From positions 29,202,005 to 29,266,004 of the forward strand of contig CAIIXF020000008.1 in assembly GCA_903813345.2 (NCBI GenBank): DNA of 64,000 bases. The letters are read 5' to 3'. The notes beneath the pieces were generated by a model that was not told the DNA's origin, ran no database searches, and worked only from the letters and a program-made list of their open reading frames with translations. Made by a program: the position numbers and the translations under genes. Source of the DNA: Owenia fusiformis. Its lineage: Eukaryota; Annelida; Polychaeta; Sabellida; Oweniidae. Shown here in pieces: positions 25,692-36,677 of the stretch (position 1 is the first letter of the stretch; each line of letters begins with the position of its first letter).

Positions 25692-27891
25692 GAGTTTGTA
25701 TAAAAAACCGGGTACCGGGTAGTAAATCCTCCATGCTGGGTTCAAACTTGGTACCCGGTCGAAAAAAAACCAAAAAACGAAATATACGAATACACAACAT
25801 AATTAGATCATTAGAAAACGTGTAAGATTTGTTTTGAATTTACAAAAATGTATGTAACTTCCTTCAAAATTGAGCTAGAAGCTTCAAATAAAAAGCATTT
25901 TAAGGCTCTTTTCTTCCTCTATCATCTTGGTCATATTTCCATTGGTAATGAAGGGGGGGGGGGGGGTGCGATCGCACCCCCTCCTGGCTACGCCAATGAC
26001 ATTGTAAGACGATTTGAAAAACAAGACAAATCAATCTTACTCTATTTTCAATAGTTCGTATGTTGGTACGTGAATTTTTTTGATTATGATTTAAATCTGT
26101 AAATAGCTATCGTTGCTTTAGCAGAGAGGTGACGTGTGTTAATTTGCATGATGCAACGTGTAAGATTTTGATTATTAATCATAATTTAAGTTATCCCAAT
26201 TTATGACAAAATGTCCACTGAATTACCCAAATGCCAGTAGGTAGTTACCAGTTTCACCACTAGGTGGCTGATTCGGGTCAATTAATATGGCAGGTATATA
26301 AGAAAGTTCCCTTAAACTTGAATATTATCAATTTAAGTGGCTCAATTTTCATATAACCCTTATGTGTCTGATACTTATACTAATGAAAATACGTCCAGTA
26401 AAGCAAAATATTATCTGTCCACTAAAAGAAAAGATATTTCATTTTTTGTGATTTTATAGCATGGGGTCTATGGGGAATCTCCCCGAGCTAGAAGTCACAT
26501 TTTCAAAGAAAATTAATTTTTCAAAGTTGATAAACACTTTTTAAAACCACATTTCTAGATGTAATTTTACATGTAGATTTCAAATATGATATTACTTTGA
26601 CTGGATTTTTAATTTTTAATGACGTAAATCAAGAATATTTCTACTCGCATCTGGGTTATTGTAAATTGTTATGTCTTACAATGTCATAGGCGTAGCCAGG
26701 AGAGGGTGCGATGGTGCGATCGCACCCCCCCCCCATAACCAATGAAAATATGGCAATAACGATAGATGAAGAAAAGTGCCTTAAAATATGCTTTTTATTT
26801 GAAGCTTCTAGCTCAATTTTGAATCATGTTACATACATTTTTGCAAATTCAAAACAAATCTTACACGTTTTCTCATAATCTTATTATGTTATGACGTGTC
26901 GCAAAAAGCTCGCGCACGCATTGTTACACATTTTTGTGGCGTAATCCAGAGGATCCTCGCTTTTAACATGATAGAATGTGACGTTTTTGAGAAAAATGAG
27001 CACTTATGGAAATCCTTTCGTCCTCCACATTTGCCTCTATATCTCAAAATATTTAAGGCGAATAAATCTGATATTGTATATGTATTAACAATGGGTTAGG
27101 AGCATCATAAAACACGAATCAATTGATATTTTAGGTGAAATAAATATACGTGTTGCTGTGCTTGAAAATAGGCGAATGGCGTAAATTAGCCCTATTTTAA
27201 TGAATTTTGAAAACCTTTCGTCCTCCACTTTTCCACATACAACAGAAAACACATACTTTTGTGAACAAAATCAACTATTTATTAATAAACTAGAGTTTAG
27301 GCGCAAAATAATCATGTATGATTTATTAAAAATTGATCTCGTATTTTTTGTTTTATGTACACCTGAAAAGTTGAAGGTACCAAAAAATGAGCAAAAAAGG
27401 TCGCTGTCAACAGATTCTATTTTTCAGACTCTATGACGTCACAATATGGGACGCTTACTAAAATTCATCATTTGAAATAAAACTTCCATCCACCTTTATC
27501 AAGACGAAAAATAAGTATAATAGTCATATATTGTTTGAGTTATGAGCGTTTAAAGACGAAAAATAATTCAAAATGTAACGTGTCAACATGGGATATTTTG
27601 ATGTTTTGATGCCAGATGTTTTGGTAAAAAACTGTTTTTTAAAAACGAACGCGCAAAAAATGTGAACGGATTGTAGTTGATCTAAAATCTTCATCGAAAC
27701 AGCTTTAAAATGATATATAACTTTAATTAGAATATTATATTATAATCCGGGGAATCAAAGTTACATTCACGCGATACCCTTAAAAAACAAATGCGCCACC
27801 TTTTTACGACACGGGTACCGGGTACCGGGTACCAAGTTTGAACCCAGCATGGAGGATTTACTACCCGGTACCCGGTTTTTTATACAAACCC
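25692..27891. mobile_element. Mutator-like nonautonomous element with 10-bp target duplication
   Basis: Inverted ends of about 67 bp begin G[A/G]GTTTGTATAAAAAACC and continue through GGGTACCGGGTAGTAAATCC with one mismatch. TTTCTAGATA occurs immediately outside both ends (25682-25691 and 27892-27901). Long inverted ends with a 9-10 bp duplication are typical of Mutator-like elements. No transposase is present; the interior holds another foldback and low-complexity DNA. Confidence 0.75.
25805..26885. mobile_element. Nested foldback with ~215-bp arms and GTGCGATCGCAC palindrome
   Basis: Arms at about 25805-26020 and 26672-26885 are inverted copies, roughly 90% alike, sharing ACGTGTAAGATTTGTTTTGA, GAGCTAGAAGCTTCAAATAA and CTCCTGGCTACGCC. 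Each arm has a G or C run next to GTGCGATCGCAC. It lies inside the Mutator-like element. Confidence 0.75.
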
Positions 27892-28529
27892 TTTCTAGAT
27901 ATCAGCGTACATTTATTGTAACTCGCGTTTGCTAACATTTGCTCAGTTCTGAGATGAAGGCCACACGGGTAGTAAAAAGGCCAACGTTGGAACTATTTGT
28001 GACCTACATCCCTATTTTCGTAATTAAAATGAAAGTTGAACCCTTCCCCTTTATTTTGATACCAAACAACAGCATGCTAGGTACTTAAAATTAGGTAAAC
28101 TTTACTCCTCAAAAGTGCAAAAACTTAGCTTCTTATATAAGATAAGATAATCAAAATATAGGGGATTGCAACAATTTCGGAAATTCGCGGAGGTCAAAGC
28201 CACATTTTGCGGGACTTCGCGGGACAATGCGGGACACGCGAATTAGCCTAATTTTGATCAAATTCGCGGGATAATCCCGCCATTCGCGGGACACTTGACA
28301 GCTCTGCAACTACATGCACTTTTTTGAAATGTATCTAGTCAAAAAAAATGTTTACTCAAAAAGCATGTGTGAGGTGCTCATATACAACAGTCACGTCCAT
28401 AACATGTCTATGTTAAACTCTCATAGACGGGTTAGAATATTTCATGACAAGGTGAGCATGGGACAAGAACCAATATAAACAATTTTCTGTTGTATTGTTT
28501 ATTGCATAGTCATCCGATTAAGATATGTA

Positions 28530-29575
28530 GGCTGATGATTTTGTTTTATTAGGAAAATCTGAACAAAATCTCAAAAACATGCTAAAGATTGCGTGTAAAA
28601 TTGCAAGTAAATGGGGATTTCGGTTTAGCGAGAAAAAATCCAAGGTCGTGGTAATTGGACAAAAAATCAACAAATTGAAAACCTGGGCCTTGGGCGATCT
28701 CAGATTATCTGAGGTCCAAACCTTTAAGTACTTAGGCATCTTCATTCATCGCTCATTGAAAGATACATTTCATATCATCGAGCAAATGGGTCCAAGATCT
28801 TCAAAATTGAAGAATTATGTAGCATTCACACTGAAGAAGCATCTAAATGTTAAACGTCTTGAATATGGCAACAAACAAGTACCTTACCCCAGTTCTTAAT
28901 GGTTGTGGCATCTGGGTAAATAATACCCAGAGTGTTAATAATTAACTGAAGTCTATTTAATATAATATAGGTAGAAATGTAGGGCAATATTCAGCTTGAA
29001 AATCACACCAGCATATATCGCAGTAATAAATGATTTTGGATGGCCATCATTGTAGTTTGTGCTTATGAAGCCAAAGGTAAACAAAATTTGGGGAAATTTG
29101 TTGAAAACATGAATAACATTTTAACTTCATTGGATTTAAATGGGACGGGGCATGTCCTATAAGTATAGAATGCATATTGAACAAAAAATTGAATGTTACA
29201 TGAAAGACGAAATTATTGAAAGGACATCGCTGTCTTTGCACAGACAAGTTCTTGATAAAAAAGGACGCCAACGTTACCTTGAAAATAATTTTGAATTTCA
29301 AGGTGCACAAATAAAACTCGCGAGATGTGATAGGTTCCAATTAAATGATGAAACCCAAAAATGGAAAACCACTCATCTAATAATCCACACTGCGATTTCT
29401 GTCCTTTTGATATTGAGACTATTGAACATAGATTACTGCATTGCAAACACCATGAAGAGCAAAGAAATGATCAAGTCGATCATACCCTACCCCATACTAG
29501 ATACCTAAACCCCCGCCTATACCAAGACAAACTCCTTGACAAAATTAAGGTGGTTATTGGGTGACATGAAGTAGG
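28530..29575 (+). pseudogene. LINE reverse-transcriptase fragment, decayed
   Basis: The frame reads ADDFVLLGKSE from 28531; the residue before it, expected to be the tyrosine of the YADD catalytic box, is a TAG stop (28528-28530). The thumb-side words WGFRFSEKKSKVVVIGQK and TFKYLGIFI follow. Then comes NGCGIW near 28899-28916 in another frame, and from 29140 a continuing frame that shifts near 29358. It ends with a C-terminal zinc-knuckle pattern CDFCPFDIETIEHRLLHC, typical of Jockey/I/CR1-type LINEs. At least two frame breaks and a stop show it is dead. The 5' part (gag-like ORF, endonuclease) was not seen, so it is 5'-truncated. Confidence 0.75.
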
Positions 29576-30510
29576 ACTTAAATTTGATAGTGTAACTAAG
29601 AAGTTCTTACTCATTACTGGCATTTTACAAGTGTAGTTGAAAATATTTTGGCTAAGATATATCAGTGACGCGAAAGAAACACATTGATCACTTTGGACAT
29701 ATTAGAAAACGCCACATACATCAGACATGTAAAAAAACTTGTTTTACTATAATGCTTATAATTATATGACGTATGTACCTGTATATTACGAAACTTAATT
29801 AATTAAAGCCCCCGATAAATCGGGCTACGTATACCGCCGTGTTTACATTAGGGGATTAGAAGAGTTTATTTTTACTTTAGGTATGCAAGCAATATCAATA
29901 TTTGGCCTTCATGCATGTACTTGTGTGTACAATCAGCATGCCCTTCAATAGTATATAAGCCAGGCTATTCAAGTACAACATAATGTACACTATTTATGTG
30001 TGTACAACATGGGAATACAATTCCCTGGGAAACAAAACACAAATACTTTTTATATGTTCAAAATGAGCCATTTGATTGATGCATACACTTAATACCTTAA
30101 TATATAAACATCTACAAAGTATATCTAATAGTCATTTTCAATTCCAATGGTGAAACTTGCCTGGTTACGATTATATGGGAAATCAACACGGGACGATAGT
30201 TGTTCACCTTCCTGCCTTACCTCTGAAGCCTGTACCCTGGAATCTCTTTATATAGGTTAGCGAGAGCGCTGCGCCTGCGCAGTTTTAAACTTTGGCGCAC
30301 ACTTTAAAGTCATCGAGTCCGAAGTGACTTTTCAAGATAAGACATGATAATTAATCTAATTTATTTCATTCACCGTTGATGGTGATTAATAGTTTTAATA
30401 CTGTTTTTATATTTCATATCATTGTATTGAAAACCACTTCTCAAGTTTGAAATACGATACTTTTTAAACTGTAACCTTCATTGCAATTAATTTCCTGCGG
30501 CGAAGCAGAT
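29576..30510. other. Intronic sequence, no feature recognised
   Basis: AT-rich with one small hairpin (AGCCCCCGATAAATCGGGCT near 29806). No gene signal. Confidence 0.4.
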
Positions 30511-30519
30511 GATCAAACG

Positions 30520-30699
30520 TCAAGAAGGACAGAGATGGAGTATGTGCGGCTTATCACGATGGTATATACAGGGTGTCACAAAGATGGAGTAGGTGTGGCT
30601 TATCACGATGGTACATGTATATACAGGGTGTCACAAAGATGGAGTAGGTGTGGCTTATTACGACGGTATATACAGGGTGTTACAAAGATGGAGTACATG
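30520..30699. repeat. ~60-bp tandem repeat, about 3-4 copies
   Basis: Copies share TATACAGGGTGTCACAAAGA followed by TGGAGTA and GTGGCTTATCACG. CAGGGTGTCACAAA resembles ends of mariner-type elements, but no mate end was found. Confidence 0.75.
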
Positions 30700-30972
30700 C
30701 AGGGGCGGATCTGGGAACCAACAAGGGGGGGGGGGGCCAAACTTCTGGTCTTGAGAAAAAAATTTGGGCCCCTAAAACCCAAAAGTGGGCCCAAATTTTG
30801 AAATTTTGAGGCCCATTTTCTTCAAAATTTGGCCTAAAATGAAAAAATAAGGCCTTAGAAGGCCCATTTATGACCAAAAAGGCCTACTTTTTGGGGCCTT
30901 TAGGCCTTTTTTGGCTCAAAATTTTTTTTGGGCACAAATTTTTTTTCTGGGCCCACCCAAGATCCGCCAGTG
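30700..30972. mobile_element. Short GGCCC-rich element, family B copy 1
   Basis: Starts CAGGGGCGGATC and ends, inverted, CACTGGCGGATC. The interior is rich in GGGCCC, AAAATTTGGGCCC and AGGCCC words. A truncated inverted copy is at 37950-38178. The ends resemble hAT-type termini, but no 8-bp duplication was found. Confidence 0.55.
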
Positions 30973-31039
30973 CTAGTAGGGTTAAAGTACGGCAATTACG
31001 TTCCTTGTCTAGTGGGTCATCTCGTTTGAAGTACATTGT

Positions 31040-32440
31040 CACGATCTAATTACAGAACGGTATCGTTGTCATCGAATTTTGAAATTATTCAAAATTCTAC
31101 ATCACCTTCTGGTCCATAAAGTTCGACCGAAAAAGGTTGCAGCTACATTTATTCAGTTCACACACAGTTTAAAACCAGTTCGGCAACGTTTAAAAAACGC
31201 AGTGGCACCTAGTTTGGTGTGATACAGTAGCTATATAATTTTGCTAACCGTACTATCAAACCAAACTCTAGAACTTAGAACATGCTCAAAATGCACTCGT
31301 GGTCGTGACGTTCTAAAATTAGAACGAGTGACAACGTACTGACGACCAGCTGGACGTACAACGGACGAAACCGTCGTACCTCAATCCTACTAGGGACGTT
31401 TTTACAACGAGTTGAACTGTCTGAGGACGTATTGAGAACGTGGTAGAACTAATTGCAAACGGGTTTAAACTGATTAAGAACGTATACAAGACTGCTTATG
31501 AACGAATTAGCAAAAATATAGCTATCACACCAAACAAGTTGGCTCTGCGTTCATCAAAACTGGTTTTAAACTGTGTGCGAACGGAATGAACGTAGCTGCA
31601 ACTTTCTAAGGACTATTTACGAACTTCATGAACGTTCTTAGAGGGAAGGTGATTTTAGAATTTTGAAATGATTCAAAATTCGATGGCGACCATACCGTTC
31701 TGTGATCAGGTCGTGATGACCTTCTAGACTAAGGGACGCGTTATACGACGTTGCACACCGACCTGGTGCGACCTAAACGAACTGCGAATGAGATGGACGC
31801 ATTGAAGACTGTTTATGAACGAATAGCTAATTATTTTAGACATATTTCTCGACCACAGCCAGATTGAGCCCGTTTTACGACGTTTTCGTAGGACTGGCAA
31901 GAACGGGTAAGAACTAGCTTGGTGTGATAGGGGGTAAGTGAAATTAGAATTCATATATTGCTAGAAATTATTTACTCGTTCATAAGCAGTCTTTAATATG
32001 TTCTTAATCAGTTTAAACCTGTTTGCAGTTAGTTCTAACTCGTTCTCAATACGTCCTCAGACAGTTCAACTCGTTGTAAAAACGTCCCTAGTAGGATTGA
32101 GGTACGACGGTTTCGTCCGTAGTACGTCCAGCTCGTCGTTAGTACGTTGTTACTCGTTTTAATTGTAGAACGTGACGACTACGAGGGCATTTTGAGCATG
32201 TTCTAAGTTCTAGAGGACCTACTCGTTCAAGTATGTTCGATGAAGTTTGTAAATAGACCCCAAACGGTTATAAATACGTCCAGTTCGTTCGTACACAGTT
32301 GAAGCCCGTTTTCGAGAACGTAGTGAGAACTAGTTTGGTGTGATAGTAGGGTAACTCATCCATAAGTAGTCTTTAATACATTCCTAATCAGTTAAAACCC
32401 ATTTGCAATTAGTTCTACCTCGTTCTCTAAATACGTCCTC
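31040..32440. repeat. Large nested inverted repeat with phased AACG/AACT motifs
   Basis: 31320-31510 is the reverse complement of about 31975-32160. 31050-31215 is inverted against 31540-31715. A partial third copy is at 32345-32440. Module borders carry CTAGTTTGGTGTGATA (31207, 31913 and 32330, inverted at 31526). Within modules AACG or AACT recurs every 9-12 bases. No ORF. This looks like a foldback transposon with dense subterminal repeats, not a gene. Confidence 0.7.
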
Positions 32441-32544
32441 AGACAATACGCAAAGAACGGGACAACCATCAGAAACTTTTGAGCATGGTACAAGTTTTGG
32501 ATGACCTACCCGTACGAATGTATGGATCGGATCGGAATTTATAC

Positions 32545-33740
32545 AATACAATACAATACCATTGTCACAAATGGCGGAGATAACCGTTGCTTCAATTAGG
32601 TTTTCATGAACTGTATGTTTAATAGAACAGTTAGAATGAACTCGTTTGGTACAACAATCAATGAAATTGTCTTTGTACTCATTGTATAGTTAAAACATCA
32701 ACAATCAAAATCAGACTTCCGGTTTAGATTCTATGATACGTATGTTTGAAAGGACAAGGTGCAATTATTGGCAAATATCCCTATGGTCAAAATGAATCAT
32801 TCGTAGGTGTAACATGAAGAATAAAATGTCATATAATACTTCAGAAAATATTAAAGTGCTCGGACACACATAAGCTGAGATAGGGATCATTTCGTTCAGT
32901 AAGGTTGTATTGACTTACATGGGGCTGTGCACCATTGACTTAACATGAAGATATCAGCAGATCCTAATAGAGGCCATTGGTTTCCATTGATTATCACAGA
33001 AATACCAAAAATACACTATGACCTGAATCGATTGCAAACTTAATAATTTCACAATACGACACAAATGGTTTAACTCATCAAATGTGCAAATATGAAGTTT
33101 GCAATCGATTCAGGTCATACTTAAAATTAAAAGATTGTACATTTTTTCATCATTTTTTTCCCTACAAAATGGCTATAGAAAAATGCTCCAAAAACAACTT
33201 TTACACTTATCAAATATCATACAAGTTTGTAAAACCAAAGATTATACTATTATAAATCATTATGTAGTAACATATTTGGATAAGATGCAGGGATGCGTAG
33301 GATGTAAATGGATTTTGACAGACACAAAAATACTTCCTGGTTTGGAATCTATGCCTCTACACTTCATGATTGAATTATGACCCTAATAAGTGGCCTATAC
33401 ATCAATACAGTGCTGAATATAGGTCAACAAGATACTAGTGTGCATATAAATGTAATAATTGAAGCAGAATACTCATTTTGAAAAATCAGATGAATTTTTT
33501 TTTCCCATGGGGAGATCCCAATGGAGGGTGTATAAGGTCCTTTCGAAAAATCAATATAGTATCTAAATGTTAAGTCATGGGTTAAGTCAGCTACGTACTC
33601 ACTACTCAGCTACCTACTTACTACTCAGGTACTTATATTTACTCAGTTACTTACTCAGCAATCCACTCCACTACTTACTCGTACTCAACTGCTTACTCAG
33701 CTTCAATCTGGAGACTTAAATTAAACTCAATTCAATTCAA
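32545..33740. repeat. Half-copy of an ATGGCGGA element and diverged array-family sequence
   Basis: CCATTGTCACAAATGGCGGA at about 32558 matches the ends of the element at 39833-40290. From about 32700, ACTTCCGGTTTAGATTCTAT and later ACTCAGCT and AATCTGGAGACTTAAATT words (33580-33740) resemble pieces of the 18-24 kb array, as an older, diverged copy. 33741-33992 holds only the approach to the next exon. Confidence 0.4.
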
Positions 33741-33992
33741 TTTACCATTCTATTAATTAATGAACGAGTAAGACCGAATGAGACTTTACCGTTGTCCAGG
33801 TATTCCGGTGTGTATATACTGTAGATAGGCAGTTTTGCTCAATTTGACAAAAATACTATGTAAGAGTACAAATGATGTAACTGTTACTGGCTGGTAAAAA
33901 GCGTTGTTTATTAAATACAACATTCCCTACATTTGATATCGGTGACAAGAAATTCTCAATGATATTCTTCCATTTTACATTGACCTTTTCAG

Positions 33993-34517
33993 TATGAATC
34001 CAACTGGTGGCGCCATATATTAGACGTTCTGCTAACTACAGTTGTAATTCACAGCCTCGTTGTCGTTTATTGGCGGGGAATGTGGATGTTTCTAGATATT
34101 TTCCTCTTCCCCCGGGATGTGTTTCTATCCGCAATGACTTCTTTCGCTCTTGGTTACCTGGTTACCATAGCGATGATCCCCGCGCAGTTTCCCGCGGCGC
34201 GCGCCTGGGATACGTTGAGGAACAAACCTTTGATGATCAGATTGCTGTTCGAAGATTCCTATTCAATTGTCGCATCCTTAGGGCCAATTCTGCTGTGGAG
34301 GGGGTATTGGATGTTGTATGACGAGTACATATTTCCCAACAATGCACAGTTAAGTTACTGGATAACACACGCCATTGGTTTTTGCGTCATGGTTGCCATG
34401 ATAACTGGAAATACTCTGTTAGGAAGAGGTTGTATGGTGGATGGAGGATCACAAAATACAACAACATTTACTCTGCAATATCTTGAGGATCTTCTACGAG
34501 AAAAAACAGGTTATAAG
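33993..34517 (+). CDS. fusl: Fuseless-like membrane protein, exon with membrane segments 5-8
   Basis: The exon follows a strong acceptor (CATTGACCTTTTCAG) and begins in phase 0 with YESNWWRHILDVLL. It encodes 175 residues with four hydrophobic segments. Two of them carry the same motif as the first exon: YWRGMWMFLDIFLFP and LWRGYWMLYDEYIFP. With exon 2692-3249 this gives eight membrane spans in total, the number described for fuseless. It ends ...TGYK at AAG|GTAATA, phase 0. A second possible donor 10 bases on (TTG|GTAAGC) would not keep phase with the next exon. GC content is higher than in the flanks, as expected of a coding exon. Confidence 0.82.
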
Positions 34518-34768
34518 GTAATATTTGGTAAGCGACTTTTCAATCCTCTGGTGGATGACTAACAGTGCGCATAGTAACACAGGTAACAATGTAACATATA
34601 ATGCATAAGATGCTGAGAGGGTAAAAACATCGTTAATGCAGACATAGTTAGTAATAGGTGACACAATCTTTTGCTAAAAAAATCAGAGAATTTTACACAA
34701 TCTTCTGCAAAAGAATTTAAACCATTTCTGTATGAATTGTGGATGTCTTGTAGTCTTGTATCATAGCC

Positions 34769-34940
34769 CAGGCCCGTAGCCCGCTTTTGTCAAGGGGGTT
34801 CACTTTTCAGAAAAAATCCAGGGGGCTTCACTTTGACAAATTTGGCCCAAAATCACATGATAAATTCTCAGAAGGAATAGTGGCCGGGGGGGGGGGAGGG
34901 ATTTGCCCGAACCCCTCGAACCCCCCTAGCTACGGGCCTG
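34769..34940. mobile_element. 172-bp foldback with CAGGCCCGTAGC ends
   Basis: CAGGCCCGTAGC at 34769 is perfectly inverted at 34929-34940, and ATAGCC directly abuts both outer sides. The interior is G- and C-run rich. No ORF is credible. 34941-35590 has nothing else recognised. Confidence 0.65.
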
Positions 34941-36677
34941 ATAGCCTTTCACGTTGGGCTACTGCCATTATCAATGTTCTGATACAAGACATACGTCCAT
35001 GATATTCGAGCAATGGGCTTAAATCGTTTAGTGTTAGTTATTTTATATCATTATATGTCATCGATCAAGATATGCGTGTTTTTCTTGTTTTAACTAACTT
35101 CTATTATTTCAAATAACATGAAACTCAAACCCTAATGTCTTCAACGGAGGGGGTCAACTTGACCATCCACGATTTTTTCGATAGTACATTTTGCAATTGA
35201 GACCTTAACCTTTGCGCAAAGGGATGTATTTTTGCCTTTGATACTTATGCCTGGGTCACATTTGCTCCGATCCATCGACCGGCGCCTGGCCGACTGAGTG
35301 CATTTGTTCAATATATTCAATTTTGAATAAAATACTCAATCGGTTGGGCGCCTTAGTGAAAATCGGAGCAAATGTGACCAAGGCATTATTCAATGATCGA
35401 ATATTTCCCGGTATGCACTATGCCAGACTGAATACTGTGCAAATAAAACCGAGCAACTAAAATATCTAACCTGGCCACGGTGACAATGGATCAAAGTATA
35501 TGACAAAAACTGGTGTGGGGTAGTTTGCACCTATTTTAGGTAGATTTCAACTAAAACCATTCTAATCTCTCCATTTGCACACTCTTATTCTAGCAATAAC
35601 ATTAACACATCGGAACTAGGCCAAGCAAATGGGCTCATAAAAGGCCCAAACATCCCAAAAATTGCAACAGTTTTTAAATTAGTCTTATATTATGTATTAA
35701 TATCAGTTGAAAAACATATCAAAAATATAGAAAAATGTATGCAGTGGACAAATATGAAATTTCACTTCCTAGTTACCCCCTACAACCCTACCCCAAAATT
35801 GAGTATTGGTAGGAAACAATTTTTTCTTCCCAAATGGAATACTTTAGTCAAGTATTCAAGCTTTATTATGATAGATCACACATTCACAAATAATTAAAAT
35901 ATCATTTTAATCAATTTTGAGACCAGTAATTGTAGTCATTTGACTCCAAAGTATAACAAAATAGGCCACAAAACAGGCATGTTATCACATATCTATTTAG
36001 ATATTTTAGGATCAGTTAGTCAGAAAAGCATGAAAAAAATTATGGTGTTACATATTCATATGAACTTCATATTTGGTGAGTGTCAGAATTCTAAGGTGTA
36101 TACTTAATAAGAAAAAAAATATTTCATTTTCATAGTTTTGCCCCGCCCACTATAAGGGAGGCTATAGTTTTGATGATTAACTCCCACAGTGCATCACATT
36201 TGTATTAGAGTTGAGATCTAAATCATTTATATAGCCTTGTCATCATCTAAAATACAAGTTTTGTGAAGGTTTATACCTTATTAGTATGAAAAATAGGAAT
36301 TATTAGTTGCACCAGGTGAAATGTTAAGGTGACCTCACTTTTATTTGATGATTAATTACATATCACCACTCTGATATTAGGGTATTTGATAACTGCTCTA
36401 TACTAGGCTTATCTAAATAATGTAAGTTGTAGTTTTTGTGGAATTTAATATTGTTTAAATTATTAATTACAATCCGCAATTACAAAATTTGCATATATTT
36501 AAATTCATCAGATAAATAAATCATTACATAAGAGTACATTACTATGGAACTATCAATTGGATGTATAATGCTGTAGAAACGAATTTATGGTTATTAAACG
36601 GAATTTAAACCGACAGAGAACATTAAAATCTCAGATATCTGGGGAGTCTTTCATTAATATAATTTCAGTGCATAGGA

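Larger units (their letters stand above)
24976..28306. mobile_element. Candidate hAT-like composite element
   Basis: Starts CAGTACTGTCAA and ends, on the other strand, CAGAGCTGTCAA. CAACTA lies next to both ends (CAACTAAC / CAACTACA), which could be a decayed 8-bp duplication. Both ends carry GCGGGA repeats. No transposase was seen. It contains the nested element at 25692-27891. Confidence 0.4.

Noticed and set aside
31724-31954. Open frame in the phased inverted-repeat region
   Set aside because: It is a translation of a repeat arm with no homologue-like features.
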